From the NCBI RefSeq assembly GCF_030409685.1, contig NZ_JAUFQJ010000003.1, positions 1-64,000 of the forward strand: 64,000 nt of DNA. The letters run 5' to 3'. The stretch comes from Ferruginibacter paludis (GTDB lineage Bacteria > Bacteroidota > Bacteroidia > Chitinophagales > Chitinophagaceae). A program made the position numbers and the translations under genes. Shown here piece by piece: positions 8,361 to 17,652 of this stretch; positions within the stretch are counted from its first letter, which is position 1, and each line of letters starts with the position of its first letter. Below the pieces are notes generated by a model. It saw nothing but the letters and a program-made list of their open reading frames with translations, was not told the DNA's origin and did not search any database.

Positions 8361-9119
8361 ATGAACAAAGACAGTTTAGAAAAGATGAGTCACATGCGGC
8401 TGCTGGGTATGCACCAGGCCTACAAGGCCAGTCTGGAAGCAGATCAGCGCCAGCAACAGTTTACCAATGATGAACTGGTACAGTACCTGGTGCAAAGCGA
8501 ATGGGACGACAGGAAGCATCGAAGCGTACAAAGAGGGCTTAAGAACGCTAACTTCCGCTACAGTGCCAGTATCGAACAATTGGATTATTCCGGCGACCGC
8601 GGGTTAGATAAAAACATTGTACAACGTTTATCTACCTGCGATTTTATAAAAAAAGGCGAAGATCTTTTTATCACCGGCAGTACCGGAACGGGAAAAAGTT
8701 TTTTGGCATCTGCCCTGGGCCAGCAAGCTTGCTTAATGGGATATAAAATTTTGTACACTAACACTGCTAAATTAATGTCTCATTTAAAAATGGCCAAAGC
8801 GGATGGCGCCCATTTAAAAGAGCTTTCTAAAATAGAAAAACAGGATGCCCTTATCTTAGATGATTTTGGTGTACACCCCTTCGATGCAGGAAGCAGGGCT
8901 TTACTATTGGACATTATCGAAGACCGTCATGGCAAAAGATCTACCATCATCACCGCACAAGTACCTGTAAAAAAATGGCATGAAGTCATAGGAGAAAAAA
9001 CACTTGCTGATGCTATACTCGACAGGATTGTCCATCAATCTATCCGGATAGAATTATACGGTGAATCTTTAAGAAAAAAACAAAAAGGAAAAGCAGAACC
9101 AATGGAATCATATTTATAA
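8361..9119 (+). CDS. istB: IS21-family helper ATPase IstB
   Basis: 252 residues, a DnaC/DnaA-like AAA+ ATPase. Walker A is GSTGTGKS (106-113) and Walker B is DALILDDFG (162-170); an N-terminal helical region of about 85 residues matches the IstB-like family. It assembles on target DNA and stimulates IstA. The gene is intact and ends 145 nt before the right end of the IS. Confidence 0.96.
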   Translation: MNKDSLEKMSHMRLLGMHQAYKASLEADQRQQQFTNDELVQYLVQSEWDDRKHRSVQRGLKNANFRYSASIEQLDYSGDRGLDKNIVQRLSTCDFIKKGEDLFITGSTGTGKSFLASALGQQACLMGYKILYTNTAKLMSHLKMAKADGAHLKELSKIEKQDALILDDFGVHPFDAGSRALLLDIIEDRHGKRSTIITAQVPVKKWHEVIGEKTLADAILDRIVHQSIRIELYGESLRKKQKGKAEPMESYL

Positions 9120-9277
9120 AAAACGCCGGCAAAAATTAATCACTATTTTTAGCCTCCAAAACAACAGTTCTTTATCTTCTTTTTAGTCCTCTTCACCAGG
9201 ATTTTTTTAGGCCCTTTTGTAATCGCTTTTTAGGGGGTCAATTTAAAATGGCGGAAGGGGGTCAGTTTTGCTGGGAT

Positions 9278-9667
9278 TTACAGGTTACATTGTTCTGCTG
9301 ATAATATTGTAAGTACAAGCATCCAATCATTTTTATTAACCGGTTTATCTGCACAGCCACATGCCACGTTAGTGGAATCATGAGGCTTCAACAGTATTTG
9401 TTTCAATTGAATACTATCTTTTTCGGGAAACTCATAAACTAACTTAAAATTTGCTTTGACATCGAAATCGCTATCGTTTATTGCCACAAAAGTTAATGAT
9501 GAATTGCAGTCCAAATTGCAATCAGAATAATTATACGTATCTACACGAAGATTTCGCGTAGTGGTTGAACCAATAAGTTTACGATTCTTTTTGCAACTAG
9601 AAAGAGTGATAAAACAGGTAATGGAAAACATTGCTATACCACCAAAAAAAAGGAGACGAATTTTCAT
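9278..9667 (-). CDS. Small hypothetical lipoprotein, last gene of the island operon
   Basis: 129 residues with a lipoprotein signal (hydrophobic 5-24, lipobox LSSC with Cys25). The mature part is rich in Cys (DCNLDCNSS, VACGCAD, EQCNL) and looks like one small beta domain; no family is recognised. Its start overlaps the stop of the preceding gene by the 4-nt ATGA, so translation is probably coupled. The stop lies only 13 nt from the IS21 right end and no terminator is present, so downstream operon genes may have been lost in the deletion next to the IS. Confidence 0.8.
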   Translation of the reverse strand: MKIRLLFFGGIAMFSITCFITLSSCKKNRKLIGSTTTRNLRVDTYNYSDCNLDCNSSLTFVAINDSDFDVKANFKLVYEFPEKDSIQLKQILLKPHDSTNVACGCADKPVNKNDWMLVLTILSAEQCNL

Positions 9668-10185
9668 TTTATTTCAATTATTAGGTTTTTATCGGGACAT
9701 GAATTAGGGAACTCAGTTCCGTAAAAAGCAATCCTTAGTTTAAAGAGTGGATGTTCTTTATCAATGAAAACAGATTGATCAGCCGATTTATTTGCCGGAC
9801 CAAGTAGTATGCATCCTTTAGAATGTTGAGGTTTATTTCCTGCATGCAAAAGAATATCACTTCTGCCAGGTACATCTTTCATTTCAAGAAGAAAGTCTCC
9901 TGATTTTGACAACGAACCTAATTCCGACTGAACAAAGTTTTTTCCGGAATGGTATCTCATGTTTCCAGAGTATTTCCCGGTTGGAATTTTTAGATCATTG
10001 TTTTCATAGCAGTTGCCAAGTAGTTTATTATCTAAAAATATTTGGCCCATTACGAGATTGTTTTCTACTTTACCTCTGACAATTAAAATATTGAAATCCG
10101 TTGCTGGCAACCATTCTGATTTCTTTGAAGCTGAAACCATAATAAAAGAAAGTAGTACAAAGACCAAACTTATTTTCCTTTTCAT
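9664..10185 (-). CDS. Secreted DUF5675-like protein with L,D-transpeptidase-type Cys motif
   Basis: 173 residues with an N-terminal signal peptide (about 1-20). The centre (GRSDILLHAGNKPQHSKGCI, 107-126) carries His114 and Cys125 in the spacing H-x6-S-x-G-C of DUF5675 proteins, which resembles the catalytic His/Cys signature of YkuD-type L,D-transpeptidases. I infer an envelope enzyme or binding protein acting on peptidoglycan or a peptide, but activity is unproven. It lies 24 nt after the giant lipoprotein gene and overlaps the next gene by 4 nt, so it belongs to the same operon. Confidence 0.75.
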   Translation of the reverse strand: MKRKISLVFVLLSFIMVSASKKSEWLPATDFNILIVRGKVENNLVMGQIFLDNKLLGNCYENNDLKIPTGKYSGNMRYHSGKNFVQSELGSLSKSGDFLLEMKDVPGRSDILLHAGNKPQHSKGCILLGPANKSADQSVFIDKEHPLFKLRIAFYGTEFPNSCPDKNLIIEIK

Positions 10186-10209
10186 ATTATTAGTTTTGTT
10201 TAAAGGTGT

Positions 10210-13200
10210 TTACTTATATATTGTTTTGATGCCCGATTTATTAAATAATGCCAAAGGATTAATGACGCTATTCACTTTCTTTCCGTCAGACTTAAATGCA
10301 GAAAGAATAAATGTCGCCAATGTTTTAAACTGTTCTTCCAATAGATTGCTTTCACGAATACGTGGAATATTACTCAGGTTTTCGTCGATCACTGCCTGGC
10401 TCATAGCATTTTTTAAATTCTCTTCAAATAAACTTCGTTCAATCGTCTTTTCTGTTTTAATCTTTTTGCCGTCTTTGTCGTCGATCAGGAGTAAAACGTC
10501 TTTAGATGTCTTAACAAATGCCAGTAATTGTCGTACATGATTTTCTGTTTCCATGAAATCTATTGCAACATTTGCGCTGCTGTCTGTAATCAGAAGGTTG
10601 AATAGACGGTCAAAAAATACCTGGTGATTAGCAATAACTGTCGGGAAGTTGAAAAAATCCCCTCTGTTTCCTTCTAATGAAAAGAATCCGGCTGGATAAA
10701 GAAGTTCTTTTTGCACAAAAGGTTTCATGGAGTTTTGGTTATCCAATAAATATAGATGCGATGGCGAAGCCAAGCTGATCCATCCAGCCCTGTTTTTATC
10801 TGCGGCAAAAAGTATTTTATTTTGCAACGTGCCGGAACTATAGAGAAAGCTTAGCAAACTTCCAAGCAGTGGGTTTTCTATAAACGTTGACTTCGTTACT
10901 GGTTTTTCTACTATGCCTAAAGCCCGACTCAGATCATTCTCGGTGAAATTGATGGTTTTGATACTTTTTTCATTTCCTACAACAAAGAAGGTCTTCCATT
11001 TATCTCCTTCGGGAGAAGTAATAGGAGTGACACGCACACTTGTATCCAATTTAATCACGTTACAGAAATAATCATCAGATATTGGTTTGTTTGCAATTTT
11101 CAGGTTTGCATAATCAACGAATTTATAAACTGCCGATCTTTCAACATTTCCATCTTTTATGTGTGATCTCAATGCTTGCAATATGTTTGATGCAGGCACT
11201 TCTGTTTCGCATGAAGAAATAATCTGAAAGAGCGAAGCGGCATCCAGATCCACCACTATCTTGTTGGTGAATTCAATATAATCTTTAAAATAATCTGATC
11301 CTATCTCAGCAACCGCTATGGGAGTGTCGGATTCTTCTGCAATCCAATATTCTTCATTCCCAATTTGAATTATGTAAATGAAGAGTTCACTTGAAAAGTC
11401 TCTGAACGCTATTTGTCCGTAAGCATAAGGGTAGTCGGTAGATAAATTTGTTTTCTTCTTTTCTTCTACATATTCAACTTTACCCTGATTGAATACCCTG
11501 CGATATGCGTTAGTTATAAAACAAGGCGGGTGATTATGACCGTTGCCTGCAGTGCTGGTAATAGAAGTTGCTGCAACTGATTTCTCGGTCTGTGCAGTTG
11601 CCATTTGAAAATTTAAATGATAAAGATCGTCATAATCTACTACGTGTTTTGTTTGATACAGCCAAGATAGTGATTTGGACGTCTTATTGCAATCTGCAGT
11701 GAGAAGGAAATTGTAAAATGACGATGCAGTTACCAAAAATGCCTTGGCTTCATTGTCGTTGTAAGCAAGAATAAAATTATATGCAGGAAATGCCAATTCG
11801 TTTGTAATAATGCTGTTTCCGCCAATACTGTAAGTTTTAGGATCGACAGTTGATCGTGTGAGGTTCAAGCAAAATTTATCAGACATTTTAAAATCATCAA
11901 TGCCTTCTTTTGCTGGCAGCAGAGCTGATAGTGAATAGTTAGTTTTATTGTCTAATAACATATTTGCAGCCGAGAATCCTAGAATAACGCATTCCCCTTT
12001 TGCCAATTGATAATACCCGCTCTGTTCATTTCTACTAGGATACTTCAAAACAAAGCTGACCGACTTTTCATTTTTCACAACTTTGAAATCAAAAGGCAAC
12101 CTTTGCGGTTCATTGCTATTATTTAAATAGATAAAACAGTAATAGGAAGAAAAATCCAATCCCGGATTGCATGCACTTACATAAGTGCGATAATCTTTCA
12201 AGGGAACGCAGAGCTTATTACTGATGGCAATATAAACTGATTCTTCTTTTCTCGAAAGATCGTTATACCTCACGAAAGTGTATCCAATATCGCTATTACC
12301 ATCCATGTTTGCTATTTCTATTTCCGATGATAATTTTCCGGATACTCCCGTTTTGTTACGGTCTTTTTCATTACTTGGTTTATTTGAATTATTTCCTCCT
12401 GGCCTTCCACCACCGGGTTTATCGTTGTCACCATTGTTGCCACCGAGATTTCCACCTAGGTTGCCTCCAGGATTTCCATCTGCATTGCCATCAAGACCAC
12501 CTTCCTTGTCATTAAATTCCCGAGAGTCATTACCCTCCGGACCACCACCCAATGACAAATCCATCTTAGGAAGATTCAAAAGCGCTTTGGCAAGTTCTTC
12601 GGGACTTAACATTCGTTTCAAAAGCTTAATAATCTCATCCCTTATATAGGTAACCGATATTGCATCCACTCCGGGGAAGTGTAACGTAAGACCTAATCCC
12701 ATCACATAGAAATGAACTTCTGCAAAGTGTTCATTTGCTTCTATGGAGAATTTACTCAAATCGAATCCGCACAGTGTAACATCTCCACCTACTTTCATGA
12801 ATGGATCTTTGATAAAACCTTGTAGGGGCGAATAAACAAAGGAAGTTCCAACAGAGCCTGTCAATGTCCCTACCGGCAAACCGAACCTTCCAGTACCTGA
12901 AAGTTTAATAGCCTCTGAAAGCGTATCAATGGCTCCGGTTACATCTAGGGCTCCAGTTGCCACATGCAGCAAGTCTACGGTTCCAATAGTGCTAAAGCTA
13001 TAATCACCATTCGGCGTTTTTCCGAATCGTGTGGTCTTATCTAATTTCAAAATCTTTTGCGCCATGCCGGTAGTTCCTTCAGACAAAGTCACTTCTGCTT
13101 CGGGTATTATGGTGATAACACCTCTACTTTTGTTAAGTGGGAAAAAACTCACCAATATCAAATCACCGTTGTAATCTACTTTGCCAATATCTTTTTTGCT

Positions 13201-16200
13201 GTAGGGGATATTGAAATCACCTTTTATTTTTACAAGCTTGGCGATGCCTCTAACACTTTGGTCAATACCCATGCTAAAGTCGCCTTTAAAAGACAGTTCT
13301 TTGTTGTCAAGATCAAGTATGATTGTTGGATCTATAAGTGAACAATAAGGAGGGGCAATTGGTACAATAATTGGAACAGTTAAAGAAGGTTTGAAATCGA
13401 AATCTATTTTGTTTTCTCTCAGAGTGAACTTTACAGTAGGCAACTTTATCTGATCCCAAATTTTAATATCGGCAGTTCCGCTAATAGTATGCGCTTTAAA
13501 ATCTATAGGATTTATTTTAATAGCGTTTTCATCATCCATTAGTGCCGCAAATAGGTTCTGCAATAATATACCAGCAATCTGGCCTTCAAGATTTTTGGGT
13601 TGATTGATATCGATCTTGCCCGTTGCATAATCAATTTCAATCGGTACGTCTACATTAATGTCACCATGAAAGACCATTTTCCCATTAAGTGTCAGTTTAT
13701 GCGTTAATAGATCAATTCCTGCAACAGATAGTTCCATATCCGCATAATCAGCAATCTTTACTTTGCCTTTAAAATCTGCGAAATATTTTGTTATTACATT
13801 TAAAGCAGCGGTCTGTAAATCTTTCAACTCAGTTCTTGAGTCAATAGCACTGGTCTGGGTGTTTATCGTTATTGTATGAATGATGCCATCAAAATTAATT
13901 TCGGTGATTTTTAAACGGGCGCGAATGATAATTTCATCTGTAACATCGGCTTCGAATATCACTTTGTCTTTTAACCCGACTGTTTCATTTAATTGCTTTA
14001 TCAATAAATCAGCAATTTGCTTTTTATCTGCACTGACTACTTTAAATTGATCATTTTCCCTGATAAACTTGAGTGCGATGTCTTCATATCTGGCTACGCC
14101 TTCAACTTTTCCAGATACGCAATTAATTTGTACAACCTTGAATGGTAAACCAAAAGAAGGCAACACAGAATTGTTTAATGATTCACACGTCCGTCTGAGC
14201 GCTTCCTGACCGGCTTTGATTACCGCTTTCTCAGCCGCTGTCCTCGAATAATCAATCAATATATCCTTATAGTTACGCACGTAATTTGTTGCAACTTCTT
14301 TTATCACAGCCAACATTTCCGGTAAAGTCTTAAACAAATAAGACTTTCCTTCGCACATAAGTTTGAAACTTTTATCCTCAAGATTGAATTCAAAAGAAGA
14401 AATATTCAATACAGCTGCGGCGTGTGTTACAACACCAGGCACACTTTCGGAAAGGACATCCGTTATTTTTGTTATTTCGCTTTGAAGTTCTGTTTTTATT
14501 TTATCTCTCAATGACGGCAATGCATCAACGAGCGAAATCCTTGACATGGTTAACTGTGCTTCGTTCTGCAATAGACTATAACCAAATCGGATTGTCACAT
14601 GGGGCACATTGACGTTAAGAATTGGGAAACGGACATTTTCTAATTGTAATTTTCCGCTGATGTATTCGTTGTTCTTCGAAAACGGGTCGAGTGTGAAATT
14701 GTAAACCCGTTCTGAATTAAAAAAAGTTTTCAGTTGATTTAGTTTGCTGTCGTTCGCTGCTGTTTTTATTTGTTCCCAGATTTTTGTAATGGCGGCTTCA
14801 CGAAGAGCTGCACGAAATTCTTCCGGATTTCGACTTAATAAATCATCGAGTGTTACAGAAAACGATGTGAGCGTTGGATCATTATTGAATATTTGCTCAA
14901 AGAAAGACTGAGGAGTCCAGCTAATACCAAAACTGATTTGCCAGGTGTCAGGATCAATTATCAGCCTTTTCAAGTTTACACCCAATACAACAGGCAAAGA
15001 TAGCAGTTGATTTGCTCCCTGTAAGGTAGAAGCATCGTAAGTAAACTGATTCCAGATTCCCTTTTTGGGTAATTGGATTCCGATACTGATACTAGGGTCT
15101 GAAGCTTTTAAAATATATGATTGATTTGCTGGCATTTCCTTCGATAGATTAATATCTCTTATGGTCAATCCCAAGGGGATCTCTGTTATGAGTTTACCAG
15201 CTTTTCCATTTAAATCGGTGATCTTCTGGTCTTGAGTCATCTTTTCAAATTCAGGCTCCTCTTCGCCAGCTATCCAGTAAACAATACTGGCACTCGCTTC
15301 GGTAAACTCAATTTTTTTATCAATCGACAAACGCCCAAAAGTTCCTTTCTTAAAACGCAAACGCACAAAATATTTAGACGCGGCTGATCGCATTACATCA
15401 ACATAGTCTCCTTCCCCCGGAATTATTTTGGAAGCGAGATAATCATTTTTTGCGCGAAAATCCTCCAGTGCATTGGCGACATTTTGCACAGCTGGATTTA
15501 ATTCTTTGTATTTGTTATTAAGATCCTCTATTGTCGTCCGCAACCCTTCGCATTGTTTTAATAAAGCCGTTCTTTTCGCAAATCGCTCAGCATAGGTTTT
15601 AGTAAATTCCGGATCGGTTGCTTTAATATTGAAGTTCTTTGCTTCGTCAGGATTTGCAGAGGGATAAAAAGAAACCGCAAACAAGCTTTGATAATCTTTA
15701 AAGCTTGCGATGATTTCTTTAACCTTCGAAGAACTGTTTCCTATTCTGTCAAGAAGTTCAGTTTTCCCGGAGGCGAGTATTGGTTGAAAACACTGAATAA
15801 GAATTTCATCTTTTCTCAGTTCAATGTATTTTTCTACAATCGTCTCAGCGGTAATGGCGTCTTCTGAAAGAATATCGCTCAACTTCGGAGCCATCACTTC
15901 AAAGGCATACAAAACTCTTAAGAAAAGATTTCGTTCCAGTTGAAAGCTTTCATTTTTTTGATTGTCGAACTGGTTTGTAAATTCTGCTATTTGCTCTTTT
16001 GCTTTTACAAACTGATCTTTTAATGCAGGAGAAAGCAATTCTTCCAATTTGCCTTTTTGAATAGCCTCAAGTGCTACGTCTTTTTTTTCTGCCGCGATTT
16101 GTAAAGAGTATAGAATTTCCTTGAAAACCCTGCTTGAATTAGGTGCGGCAACTATATTGATATCGAAGATATCTGCACCTTCACTGTTCCAGTCAAAACG

Positions 16201-16386
16201 TTCGTGAGTAAAAGCAGTATCAAAATAGTAAAGCAATTTATCATTCAGCTCCGATACTTGGGCTATCTCGTCATGCGACCATGCATGGGGATTTAAGTTT
16301 TCATCCGTCACGACTGTGGTATTGTCGTTGCACCTGGTAAGATGAGCAATAACGAGAATTGCAAGGAGAATCCGGCTCCATGCCAT
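10210..16386 (-). CDS. Giant predicted lipoprotein (about 2058 aa) of the motor-like operon
   Basis: The start chosen is the ATG at 16386, 4 nt after the stop of the preceding gene, giving MAWSRILLAILVIAHLTRC, a lipoprotein-like signal with a weak lipobox (LTRC, Cys19). An ATG at 16413 would overlap that gene by 23 nt. Layout: mostly helical region about 25-330 with a likely coiled coil near 260-320; a long beta-rich region about 330-1270 made of repeated amphipathic strands (SGTGRFGLPVGTLTGSVGT, LTLNGKMVFHGDINVDVPI), reminiscent of AsmA/lipid-transfer-type repeats but not a clear match; a Gly/Asn/Asp-rich linker about 1275-1344 (GGNLGGNLGGNNGDN); and a C-terminal region of about 700 residues with no known family. 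It probably spans the periplasm as the load or partner of the upstream motor subunits. Confidence 0.8.
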   Translation of the reverse strand: MAWSRILLAILVIAHLTRCNDNTTVVTDENLNPHAWSHDEIAQVSELNDKLLYYFDTAFTHERFDWNSEGADIFDINIVAAPNSSRVFKEILYSLQIAAEKKDVALEAIQKGKLEELLSPALKDQFVKAKEQIAEFTNQFDNQKNESFQLERNLFLRVLYAFEVMAPKLSDILSEDAITAETIVEKYIELRKDEILIQCFQPILASGKTELLDRIGNSSSKVKEIIASFKDYQSLFAVSFYPSANPDEAKNFNIKATDPEFTKTYAERFAKRTALLKQCEGLRTTIEDLNNKYKELNPAVQNVANALEDFRAKNDYLASKIIPGEGDYVDVMRSAASKYFVRLRFKKGTFGRLSIDKKIEFTEASASIVYWIAGEEEPEFEKMTQDQKITDLNGKAGKLITEIPLGLTIRDINLSKEMPANQSYILKASDPSISIGIQLPKKGIWNQFTYDASTLQGANQLLSLPVVLGVNLKRLIIDPDTWQISFGISWTPQSFFEQIFNNDPTLTSFSVTLDDLLSRNPEEFRAALREAAITKIWEQIKTAANDSKLNQLKTFFNSERVYNFTLDPFSKNNEYISGKLQLENVRFPILNVNVPHVTIRFGYSLLQNEAQLTMSRISLVDALPSLRDKIKTELQSEITKITDVLSESVPGVVTHAAAVLNISSFEFNLEDKSFKLMCEGKSYLFKTLPEMLAVIKEVATNYVRNYKDILIDYSRTAAEKAVIKAGQEALRRTCESLNNSVLPSFGLPFKVVQINCVSGKVEGVARYEDIALKFIRENDQFKVVSADKKQIADLLIKQLNETVGLKDKVIFEADVTDEIIIRARLKITEINFDGIIHTITINTQTSAIDSRTELKDLQTAALNVITKYFADFKGKVKIADYADMELSVAGIDLLTHKLTLNGKMVFHGDINVDVPIEIDYATGKIDINQPKNLEGQIAGILLQNLFAALMDDENAIKINPIDFKAHTISGTADIKIWDQIKLPTVKFTLRENKIDFDFKPSLTVPIIVPIAPPYCSLIDPTIILDLDNKELSFKGDFSMGIDQSVRGIAKLVKIKGDFNIPYSKKDIGKVDYNGDLILVSFFPLNKSRGVITIIPEAEVTLSEGTTGMAQKILKLDKTTRFGKTPNGDYSFSTIGTVDLLHVATGALDVTGAIDTLSEAIKLSGTGRFGLPVGTLTGSVGTSFVYSPLQGFIKDPFMKVGGDVTLCGFDLSKFSIEANEHFAEVHFYVMGLGLTLHFPGVDAISVTYIRDEIIKLLKRMLSPEELAKALLNLPKMDLSLGGGPEGNDSREFNDKEGGLDGNADGNPGGNLGGNLGGNNGDNDKPGGGRPGGNNSNKPSNEKDRNKTGVSGKLSSEIEIANMDGNSDIGYTFVRYNDLSRKEESVYIAISNKLCVPLKDYRTYVSACNPGLDFSSYYCFIYLNNSNEPQRLPFDFKVVKNEKSVSFVLKYPSRNEQSGYYQLAKGECVILGFSAANMLLDNKTNYSLSALLPAKEGIDDFKMSDKFCLNLTRSTVDPKTYSIGGNSIITNELAFPAYNFILAYNDNEAKAFLVTASSFYNFLLTADCNKTSKSLSWLYQTKHVVDYDDLYHLNFQMATAQTEKSVAATSITSTAGNGHNHPPCFITNAYRRVFNQGKVEYVEEKKKTNLSTDYPYAYGQIAFRDFSSELFIYIIQIGNEEYWIAEESDTPIAVAEIGSDYFKDYIEFTNKIVVDLDAASLFQIISSCETEVPASNILQALRSHIKDGNVERSAVYKFVDYANLKIANKPISDDYFCNVIKLDTSVRVTPITSPEGDKWKTFFVVGNEKSIKTINFTENDLSRALGIVEKPVTKSTFIENPLLGSLLSFLYSSGTLQNKILFAADKNRAGWISLASPSHLYLLDNQNSMKPFVQKELLYPAGFFSLEGNRGDFFNFPTVIANHQVFFDRLFNLLITDSSANVAIDFMETENHVRQLLAFVKTSKDVLLLIDDKDGKKIKTEKTIERSLFEENLKNAMSQAVIDENLSNIPRIRESNLLEEQFKTLATFILSAFKSDGKKVNSVINPLALFNKSGIKTIYK

Positions 16387-16390
16387 TTTT

Positions 16391-16987
16391 CTATTGTGAC
16401 TCAGGAACATCAATTTTAAAATTTATTGTTGAGTAATTGCCTAAAGTGACCCACTTATGAACAACAGTATCAGAAAGCATATGGGGCAGTCTCCAACTAT
16501 GAATAACTTCAATAGAATCGTTGATATTAAATGAATCATCATTTTTGATCCCTGAATTATCGTAATATAACACACCAATTATCCATGGCCCCCCCTTCTG
16601 TATGGTGGAGAATACATTAAATTGATTCGGCGTTTTACCTTGATCGCTGTATTCGGTAACTGGTCCCCAGATAAGAAGTTTACCAACTTTTTTTTCACCA
16701 GACTTGTCTGCATTTTTTAAAAAGAAGTTTGTGTCTGTAATGGCGCCTATGCTACTTTGGCTTTCCACCCATTGGCTTGTTTCACCGGATTTGACTATTA
16801 TGTTGAAGTGTGCGCCCGTATCCGGACTTGAAACTCTATAGTGTATGAATTCGCGGGGAATACCGGCTTGTTTTGCTATCGCTTTTCCTTTGTTAACCGA
16901 AAGCACCATCATTAATATAATTGAGCTACCCAGCGCCGTTGCGAGTAGATCGATAAATATCAATATTCGAAGATTGCTTCCACGCAT
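16391..16987 (-). CDS. ExbD/MotB-like single-pass subunit B
   Basis: 198 residues: a very short cytoplasmic N-terminus, one transmembrane helix (about 8-31, FIDLLATALGSSIILMMVL) with Asp13 at the ExbD/MotB position, then a predicted periplasmic beta domain of about 165 residues. ExbD, TolR and MotB use this Asp to carry ions through the channel formed with ExbB, TolQ or MotA. The periplasmic part lacks an OmpA-type peptidoglycan-binding domain. It is 8 nt from the preceding, different ExbD-like gene and directly before the giant lipoprotein gene. The family call rests on topology, motif and context. Confidence 0.72.
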   Translation of the reverse strand: MRGSNLRILIFIDLLATALGSSIILMMVLSVNKGKAIAKQAGIPREFIHYRVSSPDTGAHFNIIVKSGETSQWVESQSSIGAITDTNFFLKNADKSGEKKVGKLLIWGPVTEYSDQGKTPNQFNVFSTIQKGGPWIIGVLYYDNSGIKNDDSFNINDSIEVIHSWRLPHMLSDTVVHKWVTLGNYSTINFKIDVPESQ

Positions 16988-16995
16988 AATTATAT

Positions 16996-17652
16996 CTATT
17001 GTGTATCGATTTTTACTAGTTTATCGAGATCCGCCAACTTTCCGATGTCTATGTGTATTTTAAGTTTATTGATATTTTGCACCCTGGTCGGCGGAACATT
17101 AAAAAGACCAGGAAAATTATCTCGTTGTGAGCTTCCTTCAATAATCATAACCTCTACTATCGGTTTATCTCCGGGATCTTGGCTTTCCAGTGAACCTCCC
17201 ATATCCCCCGGTATTTCAAAGTCGATGGGTAGCATGCCATTGGCAGTGATAATAAAAGAAATTCCATTCGGTTCTTCTTTAATTTGGAACCTTAATGATT
17301 CAGAAAGATCTTCTCGATTATCAGGTATTGATATAGTCCAGAAACTTTTTACGTTGTCACTTTTTGCGCGAATAATACCAAGATTATCTGGACTAAGATT
17401 GGAGATTTTCACAATCCTGATAGCGCCCATTGATTTTGACTTTCCATCATCACCCATCATTGACGACATATTTGCAAACTGACCATCGCTATTGGCATTA
17501 TCAGCCTGCTGCATTTGACCAACAGAGTTTCCTATAATTTTTATCGAAAAAATAAAAAACAAGATGATGCAACCGCCCAATCCGCAAGCAAGAAGATCCA
17601 CAATCAGCGATTCTACATCGAGCTTTTCAATGGCCTCGTCCTTAACTTTCAT
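16996..17652 (-). CDS. ExbD/MotB-like single-pass subunit A
   Basis: 218 residues: cytoplasmic N-terminus of about 16, one transmembrane helix (about 17-40, LIVDLLACGLGGCIILFFIF) with Asp19 in the VDLL motif of ExbD-type proteins, then a periplasmic domain with a polar Gln/Asn/Ser linker (about 46-75) and a beta-rich part. It overlaps the upstream ExbB-like gene by 11 nt. Sequence outside the helix is unlike subunit B, so the two are not a recent duplication and could form a heterodimeric rotor inside one ExbB-like ring (inference). Confidence 0.74.
   Translation of the reverse strand: MKVKDEAIEKLDVESLIVDLLACGLGGCIILFFIFSIKIIGNSVGQMQQADNANSDGQFANMSSMMGDDGKSKSMGAIRIVKISNLSPDNLGIIRAKSDNVKSFWTISIPDNREDLSESLRFQIKEEPNGISFIITANGMLPIDFEIPGDMGGSLESQDPGDKPIVEVMIIEGSSQRDNFPGLFNVPPTRVQNINKLKIHIDIGKLADLDKLVKIDTQ

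Larger units (their letters stand above)
6603..9264 (+). mobile_element. IS21-family insertion sequence
   Basis: Terminal inverted repeats TGACCCCCTTCCGCCA (6603-6618) and its complement (9249-9264) enclose istA and istB, giving 2662 bp, typical for IS21. The left end has four TGACCCCC units spaced exactly 24 bp apart (6603, 6627, 6651, 6675) and the right end has two inverted units 24 bp apart (9257 and 9233), the multiple transposase-binding sites expected in this family. No target duplication is visible: the left flank ends GCAAAT and the right flank begins GTTTTG, which points to a deletion or rearrangement after insertion. Confidence 0.92.
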
